Shown in pieces: positions 19,734 through 28,879 of a stretch of DNA of 45,473 nt. The DNA lies in IMG/VR virus record IMGVR_UViG_3300025012_000156, positions 1-45,473 of that record; one strand, given 5' to 3'. Both the position numbers and the translations under genes were made by a program. This stretch comes from a virus. The notes under the pieces were generated by a model. The model saw nothing but the letters and a program-made list of their open reading frames with translations, did no database searches and was not told the origin of the DNA. Position 1 is the first letter of the stretch, and each line of letters opens with the position of its first letter.

Positions 19734-22331
19734 TTAGTATGTAAAGGTGAATCCCATTGAAAACGGGCGGCGGGTCACCACCGATGGGGTGGCCGGGGCC
19801 ACATAATCCAGCGCCCCAATATACGTGCCGCCGAAGCCAGACGTATCCAGCGCGGCGTTTTGCGGGGCAAACGATGTGTTGTATTGGGGATCAACGGCGA
19901 GTGCGTTTGAAGTGATGCTGATATCTGCATCCGTGTAGGTTGCCGCTGTTGTGGGCAATTCGGGTACAAACACACCAGCTTTGATACTATTAGCGCCGTC
20001 CGCTAACGATACCTCGGAATCAAATATAATAAATACTGATGTTGCATCAGGTGCCACCCACACACCCGTTGTGACCATTGGAATTATGGTCAGTGTGTCA
20101 GTTGTGTTTGCTTTCACCATTGCATATTGGCCTGCACCTGTACCGCTCACTATTTTAACCGTCTGAGACATCAACTGATTAGCTGTCCATCCAGCACCGG
20201 ATTTTACAAGCGTTCCATAGGTGGTGATTGCGCCGGTACTACCATTGATTACGGATGCAACACCCCCTGTTGCTGTTCCCTGGTGTATGACTAGATTTTG
20301 TGCTGAACCGCCTTCCCAGGAAAGATTATACGCGGCATCTGTTCCCGGTGTCCCAGAGACAACCAGTTCCAGACTTTTACCCACCGACATGGGGAGAGGG
20401 TACGATGGGTCGAAAAGGTAAACTCCTGCGCAGCTGCGGCTGTTGGTGTTGTATTCGGCTCCAGATTTAACAAATGTTGCCTGTTTAACATTCGTTGGTG
20501 TCGTTGTGTTGCCGTAGTCGTTGTTAAAATCCAGCCTTGCCAGGGCCATGCTAGTTACATTCGTTGCATTATCAGCGGGGCGATAAATCCCCTGTTTGGA
20601 ATTGGTGCAGTTGTTGTTATAGATTTTGAGTCGAGTGCCGAGGACAACAGTGGTTTCGCCATCGTTAAAATTGATCGTTCTGACACTGGAATCAAACGTA
20701 TTGTTTGCTATTTCTACGTTGTCGATCCAATGAGCGCCATTGTATCCGAGAGTCCAGCCACCCCCCATATCTGCCGCATCACTGTCTGATATAATATTTC
20801 TAGCAAATTGGTATCCGGTTAAATACCCGTTGATGGAACGATGAACCGCGCCATGGTGCCAGATTTTGCTAAATACATTATCTGTCACGACCATGTAATT
20901 ACCGATTCTGACAACCCTGTTTCCGTAGGACATATTATTATAGCGGTAGTATGCGGCACCAGTAACAATTCCCTCGTTCATGAATCCGCCAGAATCATAC
21001 GATGCGGTGTACCCGGATAGTGTGTTGTATTCGAAATACGCTGGGTGGGTTCTCAGAGGGATGAAATTATCAAACTCGATAAATCCGGTGTTATAGCGCA
21101 CATAAATTGTGTCGGATTGCGTACCTCCCGTATCGGCAAATAACCGAGAGTAAGAATCTAGTGTGTTATTTGAAAAACTGACAAACGGTGATGTTTGCAC
21201 ATGGATCAGGCTACCGTAGTTTGACGTGCTAAACCGACAATGCCGGAACGTGTTACCCGTTACTGGAACCACATTAGCCGAATTCCCAGTACAGGTATCT
21301 AACGTGACGGGACGGGTACAGTATTCAAATGTGTTTCCCGTTATTTCCACCCTACGATCCGAGTCCAGTCCAGGTGAGTATTTGTATTTAGCGTAAATGC
21401 CCGTACCACTCGCCATCGTTGACTGTGACGTTTGACTCCCCATATATCGGATAGTGCAATTTTTTATAGATACAGATGAACCCACAGTATTTGCAGAGCT
21501 GGAGATGCTAGCGCTAAACCAGTTGGCATATTTGTAGCTGTAGGTGGTTGTATGTGTAGTGAAAACACTTTTATTTACCCTGTAATAAATAATCCCCTTT
21601 GCGTGGTCAACATAGTAGTCACCATAGTTGGCAATGGCGGCATAGCTAGCTACGTGATTGGTGAGAACATTCGATGAATTCACAACAAAACTGGTATCTC
21701 CAAAACTGCCGATACCGTTGTTTGCGGCGTTTGAGATAGGGCCAGGGTCTAAATTAGTGCCGAATTTTATTTTCATGATGCAAATTGTTGGCGTGGCTGT
21801 GTCATAAACTATAGTTGACCCGTTAGCCGACTGACTGGTCACCGCGTTATCCCACTTGACCTTTGCAGCCGGTATGCTGATCGTCACACCATCAGCGATG
21901 ATGTGGCCGTTATTTGATACTGTACTACCGTTATCGGCGGCAAGATCCAACAGGATTGAACTCCCAGCCGCAGGGGTAAACTTGGCATATTGGTTTACAC
22001 GTATGCAGGTGTTGTTAGTTAAATCAAAACCCCGCAACGTGAGGGTCACACCAGTGGCGACAGTCAACACTCCATATGTAGTCGAATTAGTGGCCTGGAT
22101 CGTAACAGCATGGCCGACAACGGCGGCATTGCTGCCAACAGTGGTATTTTCATCCACAACAACAGTATGCCCCGTGGCGATTACAGCGGTATCACCTGCT
22201 CCGGGTTTGACCCCGCCTGTCCATGTCGTTGTTGCCGACCAGTTGCCGGATTGTGCTGATGTGATTGCTGCCGCCCATACCTGCATAGGCAAAAGGCAGA
22301 GTAGCGTTAAAAATAAGAGTATTTTCCTCAT
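19734..22331 (-). CDS. Exported parallel beta-helix protein, tail-spike-like
   Basis: 865 aa. A clear Sec signal at 1-20 (MRKILLFLTLLCLLPMQVWA). Residues about 25-600 have many short repeats rich in N, T, G and V (NNTFDSS, NNTCT), the pattern of a right-handed parallel beta-helix as in tail spikes and pectate lyases. The C-terminus ends RRPFSMGFTFTY, reminiscent of an outer-membrane beta-strand with a terminal aromatic. It may be a tail spike, a depolymerase or a cell-surface protein of the lysogen. The signal peptide is unexpected for a virion protein. Last gene of the late operon. Confidence 0.75.
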   Translation of the reverse strand: MRKILLFLTLLCLLPMQVWAAAITSAQSGNWSATTTWTGGVKPGAGDTAVIATGHTVVVDENTTVGSNAAVVGHAVTIQATNSTTYGVLTVATGVTLTLRGFDLTNNTCIRVNQYAKFTPAAGSSILLDLAADNGSTVSNNGHIIADGVTISIPAAKVKWDNAVTSQSANGSTIVYDTATPTICIMKIKFGTNLDPGPISNAANNGIGSFGDTSFVVNSSNVLTNHVASYAAIANYGDYYVDHAKGIIYYRVNKSVFTTHTTTYSYKYANWFSASISSSANTVGSSVSIKNCTIRYMGSQTSQSTMASGTGIYAKYKYSPGLDSDRRVEITGNTFEYCTRPVTLDTCTGNSANVVPVTGNTFRHCRFSTSNYGSLIHVQTSPFVSFSNNTLDSYSRLFADTGGTQSDTIYVRYNTGFIEFDNFIPLRTHPAYFEYNTLSGYTASYDSGGFMNEGIVTGAAYYRYNNMSYGNRVVRIGNYMVVTDNVFSKIWHHGAVHRSINGYLTGYQFARNIISDSDAADMGGGWTLGYNGAHWIDNVEIANNTFDSSVRTINFNDGETTVVLGTRLKIYNNNCTNSKQGIYRPADNATNVTSMALARLDFNNDYGNTTTPTNVKQATFVKSGAEYNTNSRSCAGVYLFDPSYPLPMSVGKSLELVVSGTPGTDAAYNLSWEGGSAQNLVIHQGTATGGVASVINGSTGAITTYGTLVKSGAGWTANQLMSQTVKIVSGTGAGQYAMVKANTTDTLTIIPMVTTGVWVAPDATSVFIIFDSEVSLADGANSIKAGVFVPELPTTAATYTDADISITSNALAVDPQYNTSFAPQNAALDTSGFGGTYIGALDYVAPATPSVVTRRPFSMGFTFTY

Positions 22332-22339
22332 GCCGCCCC

Positions 22340-22687
22340 CTATCGCAACACTATCAGTTCATCAATATCCGCTTTGATAAGAATGTAATTGGTCAAGTCG
22401 CTGCCGAGATAGACTTTCGTGTCTTGGTCGGCCTGTACCTTGATAACCTTTGTCAGCACGCTATTGTATGAAATAGCGGTACTTTTAGTCAGGTAGTGGT
22501 TTGACGTTTCATCCCACACAAACGCCTGCGCCGATTGCGGAAACTGCGCCATCACCGGTTTCATTTTGGCAATACGGAGGTTAGGTGTAGCCGTTGTAGC
22601 ACTTGACGCAATAGAGAACGTAAACGTGCTTGTGTCGGCAAATGCCAGTGTGGGGAGTAGTATTAGAATCAGTATTAGTTTTTTCAT
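22340..22687 (-). CDS. Small exported protein
   Basis: 115 aa from ATG 22687 (ribosome site GAGGTGATT). Signal peptide MKKLILILILLPTLAFA, then a beta-rich body (TSTFTFSIASSATTATPNLR ... KVYLGSDLTNYILIKADID). It could be a chaperone or carrier for the following spike gene, with which it is adjacent; inference only. Confidence 0.65.
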   Translation of the reverse strand: MKKLILILILLPTLAFADTSTFTFSIASSATTATPNLRIAKMKPVMAQFPQSAQAFVWDETSNHYLTKSTAISYNSVLTKVIKVQADQDTKVYLGSDLTNYILIKADIDELIVLR

Positions 22688-22689
22688 AA

Positions 22690-22851
22690 TCACCTCAAAG
22701 GAACTGTATTACCATCAGCCTGCACCGATGGATTAGTCTGCACTGTTTTCGGCTGCTCAATCTGAACTTTGTTGTAATCGCCGTGAAAGTTGCAATTCAC
22801 TGTACTACAACCGGCGCAAATGGTAAATATTGCGATTAAGTATATTTTCAT
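22690..22851 (-). CDS. Small lipoprotein, o-spanin candidate
   Basis: 53 aa: MKIYLIAIFTICAGC with a lipobox ending at Cys15, then a short polar tail rich in N, Q and P. Size, lipobox and position close to the muramidase fit an outer-membrane spanin subunit (Rz1 type). No Rz partner is obvious, so this is tentative. Confidence 0.55.
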   Translation of the reverse strand: MKIYLIAIFTICAGCSTVNCNFHGDYNKVQIEQPKTVQTNPSVQADGNTVPLR

Positions 22852-23279
22852 GGAGCCTCCAAAATTACTGGCTTGCTACGGACTGCCGAGCTTCGGCCAA
22901 AATCCCGCACTCCACGGAATAGCCACCATGCGCGGATCGGTGCAACGCACTTTTTCCACCCTTGCGCGTCCTCAATGTAAATCCGCCTAAATTCCTTGTC
23001 TGCGGCTTTTCTCCATTTCAGGGATAGTAAACCATCCTTCATCAAACGATAAAGGCAATCGTGCAATAAGCTCGGCCGAATCATGCTTTTTGTATCCACT
23101 GCTGGACCGCTGGCACCATCCCACGAAAAGCCCTTGTCGATTATCAAAACTCCATCTGTGCTGAGTATTGCGTAATCAGTGGCAATGTGCTTCATGGGGC
23201 GAATTGCGGTCTGGATAACATAAGCTTCCGCAAGCCGATATTTGTAATTGACCTCGATGTACTTTACTTTCCCGTTCAC
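22848..23279 (-). CDS. DUF1353 family protein
   Basis: 143 aa with a GTG start at 23279 (ribosome site GGGAGG), overlapping the previous gene's stop. The conserved block DKGFSWDGASGP...D..S..RPSLLHDCLYRLM...L...+KAADKEFRRI is diagnostic of DUF1353, found in phage late and lysis regions; function unknown. The histidine/aspartate pairs (LLHDC; AADKEF) suggest a metal-dependent fold. Confidence 0.85.
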   Translation of the reverse strand: MNGKVKYIEVNYKYRLAEAYVIQTAIRPMKHIATDYAILSTDGVLIIDKGFSWDGASGPAVDTKSMIRPSLLHDCLYRLMKDGLLSLKWRKAADKEFRRIYIEDAQGWKKCVAPIRAWWLFRGVRDFGRSSAVRSKPVILEAP

Positions 23280-23404
23280 GCTTCCTCCCTGTGCTTTCGA
23301 CACACCGCCTGCCAGATAATCAGCCCGCCCACCTTCGCCGCTTTCTGGTGGAGCGCCTTTTCTCCGCATATCCGGCATTTCAATATGAATGAGTTACCGG
23401 CCAT
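23276..23404 (-). CDS. Small zinc-finger-like protein, 42 aa
   Basis: MAGNSFILKCRICGEKALHQ ... AVCRKHREEA: CxxC and CxxH pairs could hold one zinc. It overlaps the GTG of the next gene and the end of the previous one, as expected in a compact operon. Confidence 0.5.
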   Translation of the reverse strand: MAGNSFILKCRICGEKALHQKAAKVGGLIIWQAVCRKHREEA

Positions 23405-23510
23405 TTTTAGCCGTCCACGTTTCGCAGGTACCCCATGAATCACGGATAGCCCATGTCAAAGCGCATCCCCTGTTAGTCTGGTTCCAGAATCGGCAATCTT
23501 TGCAGGTCAT
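23394..23510 (-). CDS. Small cysteine-rich protein, 38 aa
   Basis: MTCKDCRFWNQTNRGCALTW ... TCETWTAKNGR. The CxxCxxW...C...C arrangement recurs in many phage micro-proteins. Ribosome site AGGGGA. Function unknown. Confidence 0.5.
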   Translation of the reverse strand: MTCKDCRFWNQTNRGCALTWAIRDSWGTCETWTAKNGR

Positions 23511-23518
23511 ATCATCCC

Positions 23519-24127
23519 CTATCTTCTGGTTTTACTTTCGTATGCAATTACAGACCGCTGGACATTTCCTTTTACCCTTCGTGCCCATACGCTCAAATAT
23601 CTTTCTTTGTTGGAGTTTGCGTCTACTATTTGCACGTATCGGTTGTGGATAAGCCCTATCATGTGGACATACAAAAGTTCCTGATTGACACTGTTCAGTC
23701 GAGCAACTGTAGCTTTGCCGATATTCCCATCAACAGCGATTCGCTTTGCGGGGTAGCCAGCGTAATTAATAGCCCGTTGGAGTATCCTGGCAGCGGTTCC
23801 CTGCCCCAAATTGACAGCGGCGTCAAAATAGTCATTGGCGATAATCTGGCTCTTCCATTCTCCACACCGAGAAGCCCCCCAAAAGTCACGGCTGTATATT
23901 ACAGACGCTCTTTCCAGTGTCAGATTTCGGATGTCTTCTTTCGGATACGACGCAGCGGCAATGCCGTATTTTGTCCCTTTCAGAACTCCATTTGCATAGT
24001 TGCCTGAATCGTTGGGATCTCTTTGAAAACCGCCCTCGTGTCCAAATGTGTTTATAAGTGCTGGCTTAATATCGGCGGCATGGCAGATATTTGACATTAA
24101 AAGAATGGCGATTATTGCGTATATCAT
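23519..24127 (-). CDS. GH108 muramidase endolysin with signal sequence
   Basis: 202 aa. Residues 1-18 are a Sec or signal-anchor segment (MIYAIIAILLMSNICHA). The GH108 core has E31 in HEGGFQRDPND, then GTKYGIAAASYP, LT...A..IY...FW, and the C-terminal peptidoglycan-binding-like NLGQGTAARILQRAI. It cleaves the glycan strand of peptidoglycan from the periplasm. The export signal means a holin may only need to depolarise the membrane (signal-arrest-release style); that is inference. Confidence 0.88.
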   Translation of the reverse strand: MIYAIIAILLMSNICHAADIKPALINTFGHEGGFQRDPNDSGNYANGVLKGTKYGIAAASYPKEDIRNLTLERASVIYSRDFWGASRCGEWKSQIIANDYFDAAVNLGQGTAARILQRAINYAGYPAKRIAVDGNIGKATVARLNSVNQELLYVHMIGLIHNRYVQIVDANSNKERYLSVWARRVKGNVQRSVIAYESKTRR

Positions 24128-24225
24128 TTATTCCTCTCTGCATAATCCTTCTGTGGGCATTCATTACACGCAAACGTGATTAGCACGTAGCCATACACCG
24201 GACATTTCTTTAGTGGAGTCGTCAT
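24124..24225 (-). CDS. Small ORF, 33 aa
   Basis: MTTPLKKCPVYGYVLITFAC ... CPQKDYAERNK. Three cysteines and a short hydrophobic core. ATGA overlap with the muramidase gene supports translation. Confidence 0.4.
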   Translation of the reverse strand: MTTPLKKCPVYGYVLITFACNECPQKDYAERNK

Positions 24226-24227
24226 GA

Positions 24228-24329
24228 TTAAATCCCCGCCCTTTCGAGTTTTTTATTAAGCGCCTCCACCCATGCAGCGGGGGTTTTGGCGTTTGGGAAT
24301 AATTTTATGAATTGGTCGATTTTGATCAT
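24228..24329 (-). pseudogene. N-terminal remnant of a GH19-type phage endolysin
   Basis: 33 aa: IDQFIKLFPNAKTPAAWVEA then LNKKLERAGI and a stop. In GH19 phage lysozymes the N-terminus has this layout (a P.A helix, LN...GI) and then continues T..R.A.FLAQ..HES with the catalytic glutamate. Here translation stops exactly at GI. It looks like a lysis gene displaced by the neighbouring GH108 gene. Confidence 0.5.
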
Positions 24330-24347
24330 GCTCACCCTCACCACTCT

Positions 24348-26492
24348 TTACTGGATAGGAAATGTAATCGTCCCAAAAACCCCGGTCAGATCGGTTTCAT
24401 TAGTATATGCAGTGGTAAAGGAAGGGTCTTTGTAAAACCGTATCGTAGTACCGGCTTGGGTTGCAAAAGCCACTCCCGATTGGGTAGCCCCGCCATTCCG
24501 AATGAATACATGGCTATAAAAGCTGTCAGCTTGGGACTCAACCGTATAGCCCCCTGGCACTTTGAGAGTTAGATACGTGGGGGCATTGGAAACGGTTGTA
24601 GTAAATATGGAGAAGGTCAGCGTCATAACTTTCCCCGAAACCGTGTAACGGATATGTTTCTGGTCTCCCGATGCCACCGTCCAGTGATTACCAGTGCTAG
24701 CACTAAAATTTGCTGCATCAAAGGCGAAGTTGCTCCACACAGGCTCTAACTGGTAGTTTCGGATTGAGGCACCATTTGCGCTGTAGTTTGCTAGATTGCT
24801 AAAGTCACCACTCTTCACGTAGATTGAAGGGCCATCAGCGTATATGTTGTATAGCAGGGAGGACACAGCCATCATGTTTCCTGAAACTTGCCAGTACATG
24901 CTGCCCGTTACAGCGCCCCCTTTGAGTAGCTTAATCGCCGCCGTAGTGGGTCCAGGGTTAACCCCCGTGCCATCCTCTGGATTTATGAGCCCGTCTGAAT
25001 TTTGAGTAAAACTGTTCCCCGTTACTGTGCCTCGGGACATTATCGAAGACACTGTGCCGTAATGACCCACGACAATGGACGCTTTGCCGATTCCGCTACT
25101 ATCCTCAACGGTACCGCCTCCACTAAACGAGTTGCCGACAATGGTATTGTTGAAGTCGATCGTGCCTGTGCCTGTGGACATGGACGCGATATGGAAAAAT
25201 CTATTAGCGTCGAACTCCACCCCTGTCACCCGTGTCCGACTTGAGTTTTTTGCAAAAACAATCCCTTTGGCGTTGTACTCAATTTTCCCGCCCCTGATGC
25301 TTACGCCGCCGCCACCGTCCACAAAATACATGGCAGCGCCCGTCGATAGGGTGTCCCCGATGTAACTTACATTGGTATTTTGTATGTAGTTTCCGTCATA
25401 GTCAGAATCCCCTGAAACCTCGGAGTAAACGCCCTGCTCCGAGGCATTTGAAATATTATTGCCGGTCGCTTTTATGAGCCCCGCATACCTCGCACTGATG
25501 CCCCTCTGGCCCCCGAAAACCGCAACACGCTCTATATTGTGGTTGGGGTAGGTGTCGGTCCCTGATGTGTTACCCAGGGCAATACCGTATCCGTTCCCGC
25601 CGTTTGCCATCAATATACCGACATCGTAAACATGCGAGTTTTTCGACTGCCGCATATTGATTACAGGCGTATCGGCGGCCCATCCCGCAGCGGGAACGAT
25701 CACGGTCCCGGCGTAGGCGCTCGCCGCCTCACCGCCACCGTAGGGGGTGCCGGCAGGAACGCCTCGAATGGTATAATTATTCTTGCCTGATCCGTCGATA
25801 GATGACGCAATCCCGTATCGGCCTTGCGCCAACACTGTCCCGACGTGGGCACTGCTTCCAGAAACAGCGGCGATAGCCTTCGTCCAGGCTCCAGACATAT
25901 CTGTCGTTCCGGGAGTTGTGTTGACCGCGAACCACTCAGGCCGCGCCTCCTTCAGGCCGGTCAATGCACCTGATCCCGTGAAGGTGACATATCCACCAGG
26001 GGAAAACTCTATCGCCCTGTCAGACGGCCATGATATTGCGCTGGTAACGACAATAGGGGCTGTGACTCGCACTGTCCCGCCTGCCGCGTCTGCTGACGTT
26101 ACAGATGCTAACAGTTCCGCGTAGGTAGATACCTCGATAAAAGTTGAGAGCGCGTCCCGTAGCTGCACATCCTCCCATAGGAATTTCTGAACCCCTGCAG
26201 AATTAGTGATCTTCACGTCGTATAAACCATCCCCGTAAACCATCGCCGTACCGTCTGCGGATAACGTATAGGGATTGGCGGCGGGAGTGGTCTTATTCCG
26301 GTCCGCGTAAATCGCCTTGTAGGTCGTGGTCCCCGGCACATAGAAATATGCCTTCCCACCGGCAAGGGTAACGCCCCCGGCACGTTGGGACACTAACAGC
26401 GCGTCAAATACTTGACCCTTGCTGGCTGCGGTAGCGTCGCCGCACGCGGTCAGTGTAAACAGTACGAGTAAAAGTATCAGTCGGTTAAACAT
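24348..26492 (-). CDS. Tail-spike-like beta-helix protein with lipoprotein signal
   Basis: 714 aa from ATG 26492 (GGGGGC site). Residues 1-17 form a lipobox signal (MFNRLILLLVLFTLTAC). Residues about 30-115 match the domain found at the head of many phage spikes (GKAYFYVPGTTTYKAIYADR, NPYTLSADGTAMVYGDGLYD). The rest is a predicted parallel beta-helix and a C-terminal beta domain. The spike probably binds or degrades host polysaccharide. A lipoprotein signal on a spike is odd; translation from a later codon would remove it. Confidence 0.8.
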   Translation of the reverse strand: MFNRLILLLVLFTLTACGDATAASKGQVFDALLVSQRAGGVTLAGGKAYFYVPGTTTYKAIYADRNKTTPAANPYTLSADGTAMVYGDGLYDVKITNSAGVQKFLWEDVQLRDALSTFIEVSTYAELLASVTSADAAGGTVRVTAPIVVTSAISWPSDRAIEFSPGGYVTFTGSGALTGLKEARPEWFAVNTTPGTTDMSGAWTKAIAAVSGSSAHVGTVLAQGRYGIASSIDGSGKNNYTIRGVPAGTPYGGGEAASAYAGTVIVPAAGWAADTPVINMRQSKNSHVYDVGILMANGGNGYGIALGNTSGTDTYPNHNIERVAVFGGQRGISARYAGLIKATGNNISNASEQGVYSEVSGDSDYDGNYIQNTNVSYIGDTLSTGAAMYFVDGGGGVSIRGGKIEYNAKGIVFAKNSSRTRVTGVEFDANRFFHIASMSTGTGTIDFNNTIVGNSFSGGGTVEDSSGIGKASIVVGHYGTVSSIMSRGTVTGNSFTQNSDGLINPEDGTGVNPGPTTAAIKLLKGGAVTGSMYWQVSGNMMAVSSLLYNIYADGPSIYVKSGDFSNLANYSANGASIRNYQLEPVWSNFAFDAANFSASTGNHWTVASGDQKHIRYTVSGKVMTLTFSIFTTTVSNAPTYLTLKVPGGYTVESQADSFYSHVFIRNGGATQSGVAFATQAGTTIRFYKDPSFTTAYTNETDLTGVFGTITFPIQ

Positions 26493-26793
26493 GTTGCCCC
26501 CTATCATCATCATTGCGTCTGTGGTTAGCATGGCGTTCATCACACCGTGTCTCAATTTTAGTTATCTGGTTTGACGTGGTAAGTGCTAAACTCTCCATCC
26601 CGTCAGCCAGCCTGCCTAGTTTGCCCTCCATACCGTCCATGCGCTGGTTCATCTGCTTGGCAAGATACATGGCCACCCATCGACCACCGGCCACCAACAT
26701 GCCACCGAGCGTGATTACTGCGCCCGCAAGTAACTTGATAGCGGCTGTGATAATGTCCGGTTGTACTATCATCTCCATTGCGGGCGCGGGCAT
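26485..26793 (-). CDS. Holin-like membrane protein
   Basis: 102 aa from ATG 26793. One or two closely packed membrane segments (ITAAIKLLAGAVITLGGMLVAGGRWV) followed by a coiled coil (QMNQRMDGMEGKLGRLADGM) and a charged C-terminus. This is the layout of several phage holins or holin-associated proteins. A longer reading frame continues upstream to 26973, but a TGATG junction with the 28-aa gene favours the short form. Confidence 0.6.
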   Translation of the reverse strand: MPAPAMEMIVQPDIITAAIKLLAGAVITLGGMLVAGGRWVAMYLAKQMNQRMDGMEGKLGRLADGMESLALTTSNQITKIETRCDERHANHRRNDDDRGQHV

Positions 26794-26879
26794 CAGCAGG
26801 ACTTCTTCCCGCCCTTTTTGACAGGCGGCTTTGGTTTTGCGCTGCTCATCGGCTTCATAATCCCTTTTCTGCTCATCAT
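26793..26879 (-). CDS. Tiny basic protein, 28 aa
   Basis: MMSRKGIMKPMSSAKPKPPV then KKGGKKSC. Lysine/proline-rich peptides of this type recur beside ejection-protein genes in podoviruses. Ribosome site AAGGAACGAGG; stop overlaps the next start. Confidence 0.45.
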   Translation of the reverse strand: MMSRKGIMKPMSSAKPKPPVKKGGKKSC

Positions 26880-27014
26880 GGCCTCGTTCCTTTCTTGTGC
26901 GTGATGTGATGCGGTGGTACTCTTTGTAAATGTGGTCAAAAGGAATAATGGAACAATTATTGATGTTGCTCATCTTGGGTATATTCTTGTGCCTGCTTAC
27001 CTATGGCTGCGGGT

Positions 27015-28871
27015 TTACTGACCTTTCCTACCCTTGATCCTTCTCCTTGCTGCGGCTATTTCTCTCGGCGTCATCCCCGATTGTTTCATGGCGCTTGGGT
27101 CATACACCCCGCCCCGTTCCCCTGCTATAAATGTCCGTGACGACGGCAATTGTTTCTGACGGTTCGGAAGAAGACCGGCAACCGGACGCTCCATATCCAC
27201 TGTTGCCGGCTGGCGTTGCGGTCTGAAATCCTGAGTACGGACAGGGGGGATATATTCACCCTCTATAGCGGGCCTTACTGCCGGGAGATTTGATGCATCA
27301 CCCTTGATCGCCCCGTACTCTTCTTGTAGCTTCGGCACTGCCCCCGCCTTCCTCAATTCATCAAGTTTGGACTGTAAAGTCGCTTTTATTGCTCCGAGCC
27401 TGTTGTTAAGTTCAGCCTTCGGAACTGCTCGACCTCTCGCCTTGTGCATAGCAATGGCAAGATTGGCTTTAATGGCGGGAGTATCAATAAGCCCTACCAG
27501 TGCGCCCACAATGGCCCCTTTTGGCCCACCCATCGCCCCTGTCGCCATTTTTATTGGTACACCTATGCCTACCATGTCCCGGTTCTCTATGCGGTTTACG
27601 GCCTTAAACAACACCTTTTCCAGATTGATAAGGGTGGAGTCTTTCGCGTTCAGTTCGGCAAGTTCTGGTATCTGGTTGACAATCTCTTCCTTGGCGCCTC
27701 TGGCCATGGCTTTCTTTGCTTCGACCTCAAACCCTTTCAGTTCACCGTATGCATTTTTAAGTTGCTTATATGTGTTGACCTTCATGGTCTGTGCAACGTC
27801 TACCGGTATCTGCCCGTTTACCACTGAGGGGTGGTCGCGTAATGAAGCGGCAAAGTCGTCGATCTTGGCAAGTACGTTGTTGTTGTCACCAAAGGAGTCA
27901 ATCGCCCGCTGTTTCACATCATCCAAACGGCTAACGATATCCTCCACGTTAATCATCTTGCCGCCTTGCGTGGATTCTTTTATCTTCTGCCCGATCTGGC
28001 TGTTAAGGTCGTTGATGTTGTCGTACAGTCTGCCGAGTCCCTTCTTGTTGGGAACATATCCGCCTTCAAGACCTGCCTTGACGTTGGCGGCTCTCTGTGC
28101 CATCGGTATGACGGTACTCTGCTTGATTGAACTGGCGTAAAGCTTCTCAGGGGTAAGCCCGACTTTCTCCACTCCTGCTGATGCAAGGTCGCGCAGAGAC
28201 TTTTTAGCTGCCATACCCCCGAACGCCATTAGCCCCGAGCCGAGCGCATCGTTTTCCCACGCTTCACGGGCGGCGGGCATATCCATATTCCCTTTTGCCA
28301 GGTCAACAAGCCCCGTGGGTGCCAGCATCCCCTTGACGTTCTCCCCCACAAAGCGCCCCACGCTCCCCTGTTCTGGACTCGTAGCGGCACTGTACGCCCC
28401 TTTTGCCAGTTCCGGCATGGCGTAGGCTAGGTTAGTAAGTGACTTGTCGGGATTATTGATAACGCGGTTGATACCGGACAGCATCGCCCCGCCCGTGGTT
28501 GGGCTTACCTGTGGCCCCAATGTTTCATCCACGGTACGCTCGGCATACACCGGGTCGGCATACTTACCCAAGGCGGCATCAGCGACACGCCCCGCGAGAG
28601 GCAAGCGTCTGACAGCTTCCTGCTTCAAGTCCCGCTTGCCCTGTGAGCGGATGAATTGCGCCATGCCAGCGCGGTATTTGGGATCATTGACGAGTTGTTT
28701 TGTGTACTCCTGTGGCGTTTGTTGCGGTGCGGCGGGTTTGTCAGTCCCACCTGCCAAATGGTCATACACTCCCGGGTACTTGGCAATGATCTTTGATTCC
28801 AATTCCCCATCGGGTAATGAATCGTAAGCGCCGGGATACTTCGCCCTTATTTTAGATGCAAGTTCGCCCAT
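27015..28871 (-). CDS. Ejection/internal virion protein (P22 gp16 slot)
   Basis: 618 aa. Two N-terminal copies of the motif (I/A)KYPG.YD.L.(D/G)..EL, frequent in podovirus ejection proteins, then a long helical body and a glycine/alanine-rich hydrophobic patch (GAMGGPKGAIVGALVGLID) able to enter a membrane. The C-terminus is basic and ends AARRRIKGRKGQ. In P22 the third ejection protein (gp16) helps DNA cross the inner membrane; the assignment here rests on order, size and composition. Confidence 0.7.
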   Translation of the reverse strand: MGELASKIRAKYPGAYDSLPDGELESKIIAKYPGVYDHLAGGTDKPAAPQQTPQEYTKQLVNDPKYRAGMAQFIRSQGKRDLKQEAVRRLPLAGRVADAALGKYADPVYAERTVDETLGPQVSPTTGGAMLSGINRVINNPDKSLTNLAYAMPELAKGAYSAATSPEQGSVGRFVGENVKGMLAPTGLVDLAKGNMDMPAAREAWENDALGSGLMAFGGMAAKKSLRDLASAGVEKVGLTPEKLYASSIKQSTVIPMAQRAANVKAGLEGGYVPNKKGLGRLYDNINDLNSQIGQKIKESTQGGKMINVEDIVSRLDDVKQRAIDSFGDNNNVLAKIDDFAASLRDHPSVVNGQIPVDVAQTMKVNTYKQLKNAYGELKGFEVEAKKAMARGAKEEIVNQIPELAELNAKDSTLINLEKVLFKAVNRIENRDMVGIGVPIKMATGAMGGPKGAIVGALVGLIDTPAIKANLAIAMHKARGRAVPKAELNNRLGAIKATLQSKLDELRKAGAVPKLQEEYGAIKGDASNLPAVRPAIEGEYIPPVRTQDFRPQRQPATVDMERPVAGLLPNRQKQLPSSRTFIAGERGGVYDPSAMKQSGMTPREIAAARRRIKGRKGQ

Positions 28872-28879
28872 GATATCCC

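Noticed and set aside
26794-26973. N-terminal extension of the holin-like gene
   Set aside because: The extra 60 residues are very polar, lack a ribosome site and overlap the 28-aa gene that ends in TGATG at the shorter start.
26948-27037. 29-aa hydrophobic plus-strand ORF with AAGGAAT upstream
   Set aside because: Lies antisense between tightly packed late genes, overlaps one of them, and has no promoter. Probably chance.
27304-28140. 278-aa plus-strand ORF inside the ejection-protein gene
   Set aside because: Antisense shadow of the clearly coding 27015-28871 frame; no ribosome site or motif.
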